Part shown: positions 10,693 to 21,056 of the stretch, piece by piece | How positions within the stretch are numbered: position 1 is the stretch's first letter | Layout of the letters: every line of letters starts with the position of its first letter | NCBI GenBank assembly: GCA_004794785.1 | Contig: SJOL01008593.1 | Coordinates: 218,825 to 282,824, forward strand | Reading direction: 5' to 3' | Source: Opisthorchis felineus | Lineage: Eukaryota > Platyhelminthes > Trematoda > Opisthorchiida > Opisthorchiidae | Length of the DNA: 64,000 bases | Translations under genes and position numbers: made by a program | The notes under the pieces: model-generated | Databases searched by the model: none | The model's input: only the letters and a program-made list of their open reading frames with translations | What the model was told of the DNA's origin: nothing

Positions 10693-11529
10693 GGAAGTGG
10701 CTAGGGGATTGGCAGATGGGTTGATTGCACTGCATTGTACGATGGGTTGGGAGGGAGTGAGGGAGAAGGCCGGTGAGCGAAGAGCTGCAAGGGCAAATGA
10801 TACTTCCCGGTCGAAGAAGGGGGTTTAGTTGAGGTACCCCAACTTGAGCGTTGGGGAGTCTGATCCACAAGGCATTGGGAGGATGTAGGGGTTTGTTCGG
10901 GGACCCTGCCCCTAGCCTCTGACTCAAGAGTCTGGACCGCGAGACAGCGGTTGTTAGGGTTTTCTTGGAGGACCCTTCCAGGAGCCATTGACTTAATAGT
11001 CTGACCTACTTGGCTGTAGGGGGCGGGGCCTGGCCCGGGGGCGCAGGGAGTAGGGCATTACTGTCTCACTCCTGATGCGGCTGCGCACAGCAGGTGCCTT
11101 TTAAGCAGCGCCGGACTCTTTGGTCTTAAAAGTACTTCGACCGTATTGAATAATGCGCCGGCGGTCACGGTCGACCGTTGATGATCGCAGTGTGCGGATT
11201 TTAGGGCCGACCCTTTCTAACCCGTCCTTCCTCGTGGGAGGGCAGCATCGCGGGTCCCTGGGCAAAACGCCTTACTGCCTTCACACTCCCAACGCAGAGG
11301 ACAGCACGACTTTACCTCCAGACCGCCTCGTAATACGATTACTCGCAATACGGGGACTCGCTGTTCTTCGTTGAGCTGCTCCCTGTTGGGCTTCCTGGAA
11401 CGGTTGAACCTTTAGGAACTGAGTTCCAGCGAGTATTGCCCGTAGGATCATTGCAGCACAGAAGCCCGACCACCACGACAAGGTGACAGCTTCAGGTCGA
11501 GTCGAGAACGCCATGTGAAAACGATCGTG

Positions 11530-12825
11530 TCATGAGCCTGGTATCCGTCGCATCTGAAGCACTCTCCGGCATTATTCTGCGCAGGTTGATGGATTATCCG
11601 AAGAGACAGATTCGTGAGAATCTGTCTCGGCCATATCGACCATATTTTTATCTTGAGACAAACTCTTGAACAGCGCCATTCCCTCAAACGTCCCACGTTG
11701 GTCGGTTTTCTTAAGTTGAAAGCTGCAGTGTCTGGCAATCAAACGCGTCTCTTATGAGGGCACTGTATGCGAACTTCTGTGGACGCGTACGAGTATACTT
11801 TGGCATTGAAATGCTGCTTGAAATTAGTCTGCCTGCCTCTGAAACCTCGGAAGTCGAAATGCTCCTGAAACGTTCGCTCACAGACATTGAGTATGCGGAC
11901 GATATTGCTCTCCTTGGGTCAGATCCTTCCCAAATGCCAACGATTTTAAATAACCTAAATAACTCTGCCGCACGGTTTGGTATTCGCTTCACACCTGCAA
12001 AGTGTAAAGTGCTGTTATGAGACTGGGGGGGGATCAAACCCACATCTCATGCTTGCAGGCGAGCCAATCGACATGGTAGATAAATTCGTTTAACTGAGCT
12101 GTATAAGTTCCGGCGTACAGGCTGCAGATGAGATTATTTCTCGAATCGTAAAAGCCGTGGCAGCTATTGCCAACTCCCGACACCTATGGCGCCGACGTGA
12201 CGTGAACTTGTCTGCCAAGGGCATAGTTATCACTGCGGTGGTGCGGTCCACACTGCCTTATGGATCAGAAACATGGCTCCTATGCGCACAGCACATGCGG
12301 AAGATGTCAGTGTTTGACCATCGGTGTCTCCAAAGCATTGGTCAGGTCCGGTAAGAACATCGGATTAGCAGCGCTGAGGTACGCCAGATGGTTTAAGGGA
12401 GAAGGAACGCTGGTTAGGATATACACTCCGCATGCCAGAACGTCTGCCTCACATATCTTTTTACCTAGTGCTGTGCTGAGTGGAAGCCACCAAGAGGTGG
12501 ACAGTGTATGACCTGGTAACGAAGTACGGAAGCCCCAACCAGTAAACTTAGTCGGGTCGGCAACTCCCGCCTCCCTGAATGGAGTCCCCGGGACTCAACT
12601 CACCAATGGTTGATGACGTTGACGGAAATGGACCAACGGCGAAGTAAATGGCACTCGTGCATCAGAGCTATCGCCTTTAATGCGCAGCTACCCAGTTCCC
12701 GAACTAACCATATGCGCCATCACCTCCAAGGCTTGGCTGTATGTCCCACACCGAAACTGTAGTAGCTGGAACCAATGTGCCTATGGTACACGGTTTATAG
12801 CTGGTAAACTGAAACAACCTGCTAG
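11530..12825 (+). mobile_element. RTE-A 3' half, plus strand, head-to-head with the 7.5-11.5 kb copy
   Basis: It begins inside the RT gene and runs to the same 3' end (ACGGTTTATAGCTGGTAAAC, 12,795-12,820) as the minus-strand copy. The intervening 3' block, including CCAGTAAACTTAGTCGGGT and GCATCAGAGCTATCGCCTT, matches the reverse complement of 7,500-7,830. The 5' part, including endonuclease and leader, is missing. Only about 30 bp separate it from the leader start of the minus-strand copy. Confidence 0.8.
11545..12500 (+). pseudogene. RTE-A reverse transcriptase/C-terminal fragment
   Basis: Frames read ILRRLMDYPKRQIRENLS and LMRALYANFCGRVRVY, then directly LEISLPASETSEVEML, so the 'GVRQGCPLSPFLF' block is deleted. 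LTDIEYADDIALLGSDP carries an intact YADD, and FGIRFTPAKCKVLL precedes a TGA at 12,018-12,020. Then come ANSRHLWRRRDVNLS, LPYGSETWLLCAQHMRK and MSVFDHRCLQSIGQV. The deletion and frame breaks mean it is non-functional. Sequence around YADD is nearly identical to the 7.5-11.5 kb copy. Confidence 0.8.
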
Positions 12826-13275
12826 GCCCCGCAGTCAGGGTCCCCTTCTTTATTGAAGTTGCTCTGGTCTGGCCCAGGGGCACGGTAGTAAGGCATAATC
12901 GTCTGACTCCCTAATGCGGCTGCACACAGCAGATGCCTTCTGAGTATTACCATACTATGTGGTTGTAGAAGTATTTCGACTGTATTGAGTAGTGTACCGG
13001 TGGTCACAGCCAACCGTTGGGCGATCGAGTGTGCGCTTTACAGGAAAAACCTTCCCTTACCTATTCTTTATCGCGGAAAGGCAGGCTCACTACCTCCATA
13101 AATATAGACACGCTGGTTACCTGAAGGAAGCACCTTACTACCCTCACACTCCTATGGCAGAGGAGAGTACGTCTCTCAATGGGACTTCTCACAGTACGGG
13201 GACTCCTATTTCTTCGCGAACCGCCCAACGTAGGCCTCCCTGGCACGGTTGGACTTTGGGTTGTCTTGACGACTA
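12826..13275 (-). mobile_element. RTE-A leader fragment, minus strand
   Basis: Reverse-complement matches to the RTE-A leader occur throughout: GGCACGGTAGTAAGGCATAA, the CTGCACACAGCAGATGCCTT block, 'CACAGCCAACCGTTGGGCGA', the CACACTCCTATGGCAGAGGA block, and 'CCTCCCTGGCACGGTTG'. It is more diverged than the other leaders. Its coding part is replaced at 12,826 by the plus-strand RTE-A 3' end. Confidence 0.7.
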
Positions 13276-13394
13276 ATAATTCGCTGTGTTGAATCATGTT
13301 CGGGACCGAGAGCATTTCTGAGATTCGAGCAGCTTGAGAGGACCTGGTTGCGCAATGCCACATAAGGAACTCAGAGCACTATGCACAGATGTGA

Positions 13395-14010
13395 CCTGGT
13401 TCTAGGGTGAATTGGCATCCAGTGGTGGGGCAGTTGGAAGAGCCCAGATGATGTTGATAAATTCGTCAAACTCCGGCATACGCCAGCCTGGCAGTATTAG
13501 GACTGATGTCCACCCATCAAACGACCCCGGACGGATGCATGGTCAGGTGTTCCAGGAAGAACGGTAACCAGTTATTCATCCGCGTCTTGGGCAGCCCAAT
13601 TAGGCCTCAAATGCGCTTAGTCTGCCTACTTGTGCATTGAAAATCTCCAGCAACCACAAAGATATCTGAGCTTTTAGCCCACTGGGGTACCCAAGGCGTC
13701 AGTGGTTTTTGATGGTGCTACAGCTACAGGGGGGTAAGAGTATAAACAGGAACGACGAACCTACGATGATCGTGGGCGTTGCCAGATGAACCACGCAGAG
13801 GCGATTATCAACCGCTTTTCAACCAAGCAAAGGTCTCAATCGTGACTTAAGGCCGACCCTTGTACACTCTACCGCAGCTACCTCTGGATCGCTAGGGGTG
13901 TGCAACCGGAAGCGAGTGGAGTGATGGAGAGAAGAGGTAGTTCCTTTCAGCATCGTGGGTAGTAGCGTTGTCGCAAGCACTGTTGTCTCGTAAAAACGGT
14001 CAAAACGCCC
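13395..14010 (-). pseudogene. RTE-type AP endonuclease remnant
   Basis: Read on the minus strand across three frames, the segment gives ETTVLATTLLPTMLKGTTSS, FRLHTPSDPEVAAVECTRVG, and DNRLCVVHLA. DIFVVAGDFQC follows, beside an overlapping-frame FNAQVGR (the GDFNAQVG catalytic motif split by a shift, near 13,645). This order is that of the RTE endonuclease, closer to RTE-B-like than to the RTE-A copy. No RT follows. The match is read through frameshifts, so boundaries are approximate. Confidence 0.55.
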
Positions 14011-14123
14011 GCTTGCTTCGAATCCAGGACATTAATGTGCGTTAATGTGAGCGTCAATAGGAGGGTTACAACGATCCGACCAAGTGGGTTATCCAGTCTT
14101 TGTGTCAGAGTGTTAGACAAGCG

Positions 14124-14680
14124 TCACAGCGATATACCGTTCGTTCGATCAGATAAATCACTTCGACGCTGCGGCAACGGTGAATGAACGAAGTGCAGAG
14201 TTATGTTTCGCCGAGCAGATTTTAATCTACACAAGACACAACAGAATATTCACTCACCCAGTCTCAACTTTGACACACATTCCCATGGATTCCAACTGTT
14301 GTAGGGCTTTACGAATTACTGAACTATGTGCAAGCGCGCGGTGGGATGGTCTCACGCCATTCCTTTGTTTCCGCGAGAAAATCCGTCGTAATCCCAACAT
14401 ACCAGTCGGCCGAAGGTATAGGTGGCGTAAGATAGCAGCACACCTGATGTAAAACCAATCTGGATCGTAAGGAGCCAACTCATTCGCTGTTGAGAGCTTG
14501 ACAAGATCCGCGCAATCAGGCTGCTTAATTTTCCCGGACCTAGAGACGTAAGGAATCAAAACAGTCACCTACTTCTTGAGGAACTGTGCCAGCTCTTTCA
14601 CGAAAACGTGGCCGTTGATATCTTTAACGGACGTGGGCGCCTACGAACAAATAAGGAAAACGCCAAATGAACCTTACCAT
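14124..14680 (-). CDS. RPS19: Ribosomal protein eS19 (RPS19), four exons with micro-introns
   Basis: RPS19 is a component of the 40S ribosomal subunit needed for its assembly. The coding exons on the minus strand are 14,680-14,678 (ATG only), 14,640-14,573, 14,539-14,258 and 14,226-14,124. Together they give 456 nt, or 151 residues, close to the usual 145 or so. Phases join cleanly at all three introns (GT...AG each). The product starts MAPTSVKDINGHVFVKELAQ, then FLKKSGKIKQPD and VKLSTANELAPYDPDWFYIR. It continues with RHLYLRP, RKQRNGVRPSH and VIRKALQQLESMGM, all matching eS19 signatures. The family's PAGVG-like loop is TGMLG here. The last exon fits poorly: its alternative frame ends VAAASK-stop, resembling the usual eS19 C-terminus, so a frameshift or young pseudogenisation is possible. 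It is flanked by an RTE endonuclease remnant and CR1-A. Confidence 0.85.
14227..14257 (-). other. RPS19 intron 3 (31 nt)
   Basis: The donor is GTGAGT after GAG ACT GG, and the acceptor is CTTGTGTAG. The signals are good, but the protein downstream matches the family only weakly, so this is the least certain of the three. Confidence 0.65.
14540..14572 (-). other. RPS19 intron 2 (33 nt)
   Basis: The donor is GTAGGT and the acceptor TACGTCTCTAG. The upstream exon ends CTC AAG AA and the downstream exon starts G TCC GGG, so splicing restores ...LKKSGK..., the expected eS19 sequence. Retaining the intron puts a stop in frame. Confidence 0.85.
14641..14677 (-). other. RPS19 intron 1 (37 nt)
   Basis: The donor GTAAGG follows the ATG directly and the acceptor ends TTGTTCGTAG. 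Removing it joins ATG to GCG CCC ACG, giving M-A-P-T in frame with the eS19 N-terminus. Confidence 0.82.
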
Positions 14681-15039
14681 TACCGTGGACCTTATTCAAG
14701 GAAGCGCTCCCGCCAGAACTGAAAGACAGATGTGTTAAAACAACACTAGCAACTAGCATCAGTTAGTTTTTTCTCAAGTTGCAACAGAGTGTGCATTATT
14801 ATTTGGCCTTATGATGAGACAGCAAACCCGTTGCTCGTAGGGAGGTTTACCGTGGGATGTCAGGAAGTCGGCGGTACTGGATGTTTCACGGATTCGCGGA
14901 CTGATACACAGGATCGAGGCTTTCGCCCAAGTCTCCCGGGTCGCTTTTGTTCTTGTCGTTTGGCGGCTGCCGTTCACCTGAAAGGCACAAGCGAAAAAAG
15001 GGTGTAGCACTGTTTTTTAAGTTCTCAGCTTGGGGCGGT

Positions 15040-16670
15040 AAGCTTGCCATCGGGATGACTCGCATAAAAAGCGTCTAACAGTGCTTTGAACTGGGTTCTG
15101 GATGGAACGTGAACACCCGTTGGAAGAAGGTTATTCCACGTAGCTCCTACACGAAATGAGAAGAAATTCTGCCTAATAAAAGTGTGTGCCCTGAGGCGGA
15201 AAATCTTTTAACCATGTCCCCGCCGTTTGTTAGCTGAATCAACGGTGGAATACCTGTTGGCAAAACCTTGTTCAAGCAGGGCATAAGTAAGTGAGTATGC
15301 AAGTAAGTGAGATAGAAGTGCGTGATATGAAATTGAAAAACATGTAACCATGTCTCCTCCGTGGTGTAGCTGAGTCAACCGTGAAAAATATCTTACCCAA
15401 ACATTGTTCAAAAGGGGCATAATTAGGAATTAGATATCCCGGAGGCAGCTATACCCCCGGGGAACGTGGTCAAACACGGTGACACGCGTTTCATAGACCA
15501 CGGATTTAAGACCGGCAACCATTTTTGTAGCAGCTCGCTGGACACGCTCGGTGAGGGTTACGTCCTTCTTGTGTCCTGAGTAGACAACTTGGTTAGCATA
15601 TTCAAGAAGCGGTCTGACGTAGGCCCCATAGTGTTTTGAAATCCATGCAAGTAATACGGGGGAGGGTGCGCCGAATCATCCGTAGAACGGCGAATGCCTT
15701 TTGGGCCGATTTCTCATGGTGCATTGAGAAGGACATGTTTGAAGAGAGCCAGATACCCAAATCCTTTTTGGCATCGATCCTCGTGCTGCCTTCTGGTCTA
15801 TTCTCACCATGCACGATATAGGCGTTCGCTGAGTCCCCTCCGAATGACATATGGACGCAATTTTCGTCATTCAGAGGAAGGTGCCGGTACAACAACCACT
15901 GCCTTGCAACGTCTACATCCATTTGGAGGGCACTGGCATTCGAACTCGAAGATGTCAAGTCTTCTGCAAAAAGTAGACATGGACCTGCAGGAACGTCTGG
16001 AAGGTCGTTGACGTAGATCAGACACAGCACTCGTCCCAAAACGGAACCTTGAGGAACTCCAATGGAGAACGGCGCCGGAGAAGAGTAGGTCAAGCCTACT
16101 TTCATTCGGAATGTTCTGTCTGATAGGAACGCTTAATCCAGAGTAGAATGTTCCCTTGAATCCCGAAGCCGCGGGACATGTGGGATTAGATCGAATGCTT
16201 TTGAGAAGTCGAAAAATATGGCATCCCACATGAGTCCTTCGTCCTTGGCTTGGGTTAAGCTGTCCATAAATACGAGCATGTTCGTCACGCAAGAAAGGTT
16301 TTGGAGAAATCCTTGTCGAACTGGAGATATCAATTTGTTGGTAGTAAGATGATCTAAGATGGCTCGCTTCAGAATGCGTTCCATCACTTTGGACGGCACG
16401 CTAGTGAGGCCAATAGGCCTGTAGCTACCGGGCGATAGTCGGCCACCAGTTTTGTAGATTGGCTTAACAATCGCTTCCTTCCAAGCAATGGAAAGATGGA
16501 CGAAACACCACGTGGAAATGTTTTGCCAGTGTGACCGACGTTTCCTTCAGATCCTTAGATGGACCTCGTTCGGTCCCAGCGCGCAGAACGAGTTGATCCT
16601 GTGCAAGAGTTGACAAATGTCCTCCTCCGTGGAAACCAAGTCTGTTATAGGTCTTTAGTGGGTACGCCAA
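15040..16670 (-). pseudogene. CR1-A reverse transcriptase and C-terminal region (broken)
   Basis: Motifs in order are SKVMERILKRAILDHL, SPVRQGFLQNLSCVTNMLVF, and AIFFDFSKAFDLIPH (first catalytic Asp). [20 protein letters not shown] follows, then [11 protein letters not shown], where the second catalytic position reads AED instead of ADD. Next come [15 protein letters not shown] and [16 protein letters not shown]. Frameshifts separate the FDFSKAFD and VPQGS parts near 16,120. The mutated YADD-equivalent and the shifts make it inactive. The C-terminal part carries an internal duplication at 15,205-15,425. Confidence 0.82.
15205..15425 (-). repeat. Internal tandem duplication in CR1-A C-terminus
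   Basis: About 85 bp encoding the '[25 protein letters not shown]' block occurs twice, with starts offset by about 136 bp (minus-strand copies at about 15,425-15,340 and 15,290-15,205). The outer copy is more diverged. Between them lies a small repeat (AAGTAAGTGAG twice). The two full-sequence relatives at 30.2 and 38.1 kb carry the block once. Confidence 0.72.
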
Positions 16671-16689
16671 GATGGGATGTTACGGGGTT

Positions 16690-17170
16690 CCTAGCAGAAT
16701 TCAGGCCTGCACAGTGTGCTCTTTAGACTTCAGAGGGAGAACCTGGCTGGTTTATTTCTGCGACAATGTCCCATGTATTTAAACAACACATTTCTGTTTT
16801 TTTCGGGCGAGGTCCAGCATGGTGTCTTGTTTTCGAATGTTCCATTGACGGATTTATGGCTTACAGCGGTTCCGCATTTCACGAAATGCCAGCTCATCTT
16901 CCGTTTCTCATGTAGTCAGCTGTCTGAAAAATAGTTGACACCACTTTTCCAGAAGACACCAAACCCATTTAGGTAGCTTGCGGCCCATCCGACCGCGCGG
17001 TGGTCTTTTTATGGCGAACATCGTGTCGGCCTCGTAGACTTTCTGGACGATGGTGTTGTATAACTCTTCCAGTGAAGCTGTTCCCAAGCGCCCATCCCTT
17101 AAAGCACACCCCAAATTTCTCTGAAACCGTAGTTTGCACGCAGGAACCTTCAGCATAAAGTTTCAGCATT
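16690..17170 (-). pseudogene. CR1-A endonuclease-RT linker remnant
   Basis: The minus-strand frames give LGTASLEELYNTIVQKVYEA, IKRPPRGRMGRKLPKWV and LLEKWCQLFFRQLTT. A shifted frame then gives KNRNVLFKYMGHCRRNKPAR. This charged linker lies between endonuclease and RT in CR1-like elements and runs directly into the RT at 16,670. Frames are broken. Confidence 0.62.
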
Positions 17171-17224
17171 TGATGGTACTTATTGGAACCCTAAAAATCT
17201 CCTCATACAGCAGCTGTTTTTTGG

Positions 17225-17590
17225 AAGTTGTTTGAACGTACTTGAGGTCCACTATGGGCGCAGAATTCATATTTTAATGGCTGCCAATGGTTTCGTAAGA
17301 TGTCTCCATGAAAGCGGCGGGAAAGTTTGTGAAATAGCTGGTTTCTTCACGTGTTTTCTTTTGTATTGGATTTGGAAATAATCTCAAATGTACATGGACA
17401 ATTATTACGCCCTATGTCCGCGCAAACTCAAAATGGGGCAGCCATTCGCAAACTGTATAGGAAAAGTTTTCTATCGTTGCAGCAGGCGACCCTCGAAACA
17501 AAGCCAAGAAATTGATCTCAGCTAGTAAGTTTTTTTAATGATTTTCAGCACACGCTATACCGGTTGCATGGCAAGATTTTATCTTTAACG
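17225..17590 (+). repeat. Rep-G copy 1 (coding-like, unknown)
   Basis: The segment matches the reverse complement of 31,085-31,455 over about 360 bp with many substitutions. Shared phrases are GAATTCATATTTTAATGGCTGC, TGGATTTGGAAAT, 'GTCCGCGCAAA', TCGTTGCAGCA and GGCAAGATTTTATCTT. In this copy the reading frame gives NGAAIRKLYRKSFLSLQQA but has stops. The family is not recognised. It could be a diverged gene, a pseudogene pair or an unknown repeat. Confidence 0.55.
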
Positions 17591-17959
17591 TAAAGCTGAC
17601 CTCTTGGTATTGCCATTGGAAGATTTATTGGGTTCATTGGCAGAGCAAGTAGACAGTACAGTAGGGTTGGCAGTGCTTTGAAGTTCTGGCACAAATTCAA
17701 CGGAATGGGACGGTCTTGCGGATGCACGTAGGGCTTGATCGGGAAATAGTGGGTATATGGTGAACTACGAGCAATCGATCAGACTAGGTATGGCAGTCGC
17801 GGTAACGTCATCGCGACTTCATACTTGGGGTGGTGGACGGCCCCATACACGAACGTTTTGAGCGAGTCGGTTGGAGTTGTCAGGTTAGTTAGGAATCGTG
17901 GCATATTAAGTCCGGCACGGAGCGAGGATATTCTTCTGGCCATCGAGGGACAAGAGGTC

Positions 17960-18785
17960 AGATAAAAACGTCAGACGTTTGGTAGTGTCGCGTGTTACGT
18001 ATCTTGGAGGTTGCAATAATTCTGACTGTAGTGTGACAGATGAGGACAGTGCACGACTCGGGTCGCGCTCGCTGATTTGAGACATCTATGGCGCCAAAGC
18101 ATTATATATCCCTGAATCTCAAGAGACGTGCCTATCAGGCTGCAGTATGGACTGTTTTGTTATATGGCTGTGAGACCTGGCTTGTTCAAGCAGCAGAACT
18201 GGAATGTCTTCAGGTGTTCGACAACCGTTGTCTCAGCTCGTGTGGGTTGGTGTCGGCGAATTTATAACGAGGCCATTATAAATCCAGTTTTAGGTTATGC
18301 AACGGGGACTTCCATTGGAATATGTGTCCGGCACCAGAAGTCGCGTTGGTTAGGTCATGTTTTGCGTACGCCGAACCATCGTTTGTCGAAGAAAGTGCTG
18401 TGCCCACTTCAGATAGGTGGGCAACATTTGACCTAGCAGAGGGGTGTGAAAGAGGTTAGGAAATGTTTGGGCGCTGTCGGTGTTACTCGCCTTTCAGGAT
18501 GGGGACAGCGTGCTCCCCACTGCGCCTGGTTGGATACGCTGCAAGATATGACCGCTAAGCGATGTCAATAGCGTTCTTGTTTTCAGTCTCTATCCCGATT
18601 GCCTGAATGAGTGTCTGGAGGTGTAGGCACCTCGGAATTACTGTAGTAAGGTAGCATTGTGTCACTTCCCTGTCCACCTTCATTCGTTTCTTCACAGTAA
18701 GGCTTTCAACTAAATCATGGTAGCACGGGAGCGAAGCATAAGCGTCTAACGTTAGTGTCGTGGCGTCTATGATGATCATAGGTCT
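17960..18785 (+). pseudogene. RTE-B C-terminal half and 3' end (decayed, plus strand)
   Basis: Frame-broken matches to RTE-B run in order: SDCSVTDED, the ..RHLWR.. region, LLYGCETW (near 18,160), VFDNRCLS and VGWCRRI. Then come 'CATGTSIGICVRHQKSRWLG' with HVLRTPNHRLSKKVL, and after it the GGAGGTGTAGGCACCTCGGA 3' UTR block. The end is a mutated hairpin region followed by GATGATCATA near 18,780. The RT core is mostly missing upstream. It is a dead fragment. Confidence 0.78.
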
Positions 18786-20339
18786 AGGTGGTGACCGAAA
18801 AGACCAATCAGGCGGGACATATGTGGATGGGCAGGCAAGACGCATTGAGGAGATGGATAACGTAGAGTGAGGGTTCATCGAGGACAGAAGCGGAAGTAGT
18901 GGCACTGTGGCGGTGTTTGTTACTTGAATATGGGTTGAATGATATTTGTTCCTGGGCAATGAGATTTAGTAAACCTTGCACCCAGCTAGATAACCATCGT
19001 TATCAGAGACATTAAAATCGCATCAGGCGTGGCTGCATTGGTAGCCCATCTATTCGGATACCTTAGACACGATTGTGGAAATGAAGATGGGTTGCAATAC
19101 CTCAGCATGAACGACTGGCTGAATAAGGCCCAAACCTATGTAATAGATCTAGAATAGAGCCTCATAATAGCCTGAAATAGCGAGCAGCTTTTTTATATAA
19201 CTGAATGCTGAAGATCACAGAGCTTCATTTTACAAACGCAAGCAAGTTAGCTGATCAGTCCTATTTGGTGAGACTGCTACTGCGGTTGCGTATTGGATAT
19301 TTACAAGTTATGATGAGGACGACGGAGCTGTCGATTCTATTGAGGTACATGGTATTGGTGTCGGGAAGCACAAGTGTAGTGAAGTTAGGATTTAGTACTC
19401 TAAATTAGCAGGTTTGACACCAAGTACCCACCCGCTCACTAGATCTTTGCTACGGCTGCATCAATGGGTGCATGTTTGAGGACGCATGTGATCCTTGGAG
19501 TCTAGGGCTCAAGTTCATACCACCTGATCTTACAAATGACAAGCTCTTTAACTTTAACTTCGCTGCGTCCAATAATGCGTAGGGTCACTGAATCCCGCTA
19601 TCGAATAATCGATATACACACGGCTCTCTATTTATCACCGGTGGAACTAATTGAACAGTAGCAAGTTTGCCTTTATAACCATAAGACTCCAGCTTCAGCG
19701 TGCACACCGATCTCGAATTACGGACAACGGGATTTATTATGCACTTGGTGAGTTAGCCGCTACAACTTTGTGTAATTGTTTTCGCTAATGTTGTGCAAGA
19801 TATACAAGAGTTGCAATTGATCGTGCATTTTTCATTTCAACAACCCTGTCGAGTGAAACAGCTTCCTGGAAACCAGAACTGGATCGACTACACAATACAT
19901 TTGTACGATGCAGCCAAGGGTGGTTGTGTATTGTTCAGGCCTGAGCTTGGCAGACGGACGACATGTGTGGATATGAAGGATCGTCGTTGGTCGTCGGATC
20001 AGGCTACTGTGTATAGTTAGAGCCTCGTGGTTAGCTGTGTGCATGGTATGAGCCTGGCAGTTGCTACAAGTAGCCAAGGTGAACGACAGCGCGTAAAGCT
20101 ATGAGAACGACGGGCCGTCGTTTTTCATTGGATTAGGTAACCTCGCATAACTGCTGTCCCACGATCAGCGTTGCGCATAGACTAGAGACTGACATTTACG
20201 ATTAGTAGTTGTGATAGACGACAGCGCGTGCTGTTATCATGATTACTGGCTTTGATTGACCTTATTTCCCGCCAAAGTAGTTGGGCTTCATGATGTATTC
20301 TAACGAAGGAGCGCGATTATTTCCAATGGAAGAGATAAT
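18786..20339. other. No gene recognised
   Basis: About 1.5 kb shows no domain, RNA gene or family match. Frames are short (longest 75-81 codons at 19,793-20,077 on both strands, overlapping each other). Confidence 0.45.
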
Positions 20340-20439
20340 CTTGTGGTATTAATTAACACGCAGTCGTTTCATAACGCCGCACTATCCCTCACCCGTTGTG
20401 ACTATCAGAGAATGGAGATCATCCACAGAGATGCGTGCT

Positions 20440-20740
20440 ATTATCAGTACTGTACAGTACCCCAAGTTCACCTTCATCGTTATACTGAACGGGAGACGAA
20501 CTTCCCAACAAACTGTGTTGTGCAAGAGTTCGCTGAACAAATTCACCTAATTTGTTACGTTTGAAACTTTTACTCATGCAGACGTAAACCCAATATTTTT
20601 CCGGTTGCAATTTGCAGTGAGTATTCTGTGGATGTCTTGTCACTTGTAAGGTACACCGCAGAATGCTACGATAATGATATTCGAATCGGTAGCGGTTGAT
20701 GACCTTGAAATTTTGCTTGCTTTAACAAAATGCCATGAGC
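20440..20740 (+). repeat. Rep-F copy 1
   Basis: CATCGTTATACTGAACGG...TTGTGCAAGAGTTCGCTGAAC is shared, inverted, with 25,520-25,600. The later phrase CGGTTGATGACCTTGAAATTTTG resembles CGGTTATTGAGGACCTTGAA at 25,024-25,043. It is a dispersed repeat of unknown type with no coding evidence. Confidence 0.45.
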
Positions 20741-21056
20741 AAAATATCATCAAAACGCGCAGATGGATTAGGCTAACTCCCCGTAAAAGTAGCACCTTCA
20801 AACATCCCATAGTTTGCCTAAAATATTTTGGGTTTACCCCTAGTTAGCGGCTTCACAAGGATGCGGTAACGGCACACACAGGTTCTGAAATGAGCAGATG
20901 TAGAAACTGGTATTATTGGAGCCACACGTCACAAAAAGAACGCATTTGCACCGGTTTGGTGACGCAGGAGAGAAGACCGGAGCGAGGCAACAACGTGCGT
21001 GTAGAGGGACCAAAACGAGAGGCACCAGTCAAGTAAGGTGCAAAATTAGGTCAATG

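Larger units (their letters stand above)
7500..11500 (-). mobile_element. RTE-A element, near full length (minus strand)
   Basis: This is the most complete RTE-A copy, about 4 kb. The leader (11,500-10,693) matches the plus-strand leader at 63,150-63,960 throughout. It is followed by an AP endonuclease, a linker, the reverse transcriptase and a C-terminal domain ending near 7,622. The element ends about 7,500 in a T-rich stretch after the ACGGTTTATAGCTGATAAAT block, which is shared with the plus-strand copy at 12,795-12,825. Several frameshifts make it non-autonomous. No LTRs are present and no ORF1-like gag precedes the endonuclease, consistent with an RTE-type layout. Confidence 0.85.
14868..17180 (-). 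mobile_element. CR1-A element, 5'-truncated (minus strand)
   Basis: The order on the minus strand is an endonuclease-RT linker (17,170-16,690), RT (16,670-15,600), a C-terminal region (15,600-15,040) and a short 3' UTR. The 3' UTR contains TTTTTTCGCTTGTGCCTTTC, GGTGAACG and GAAAGCCTCGATCCTGTGTA. It ends in an imperfect 8-bp repeat (AGTCCGCG AATCCGTG AAAC). The order and the repeat tail indicate a CR1-like element related to schistosome SR1/Perere-type families. The endonuclease is missing. Confidence 0.82.
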
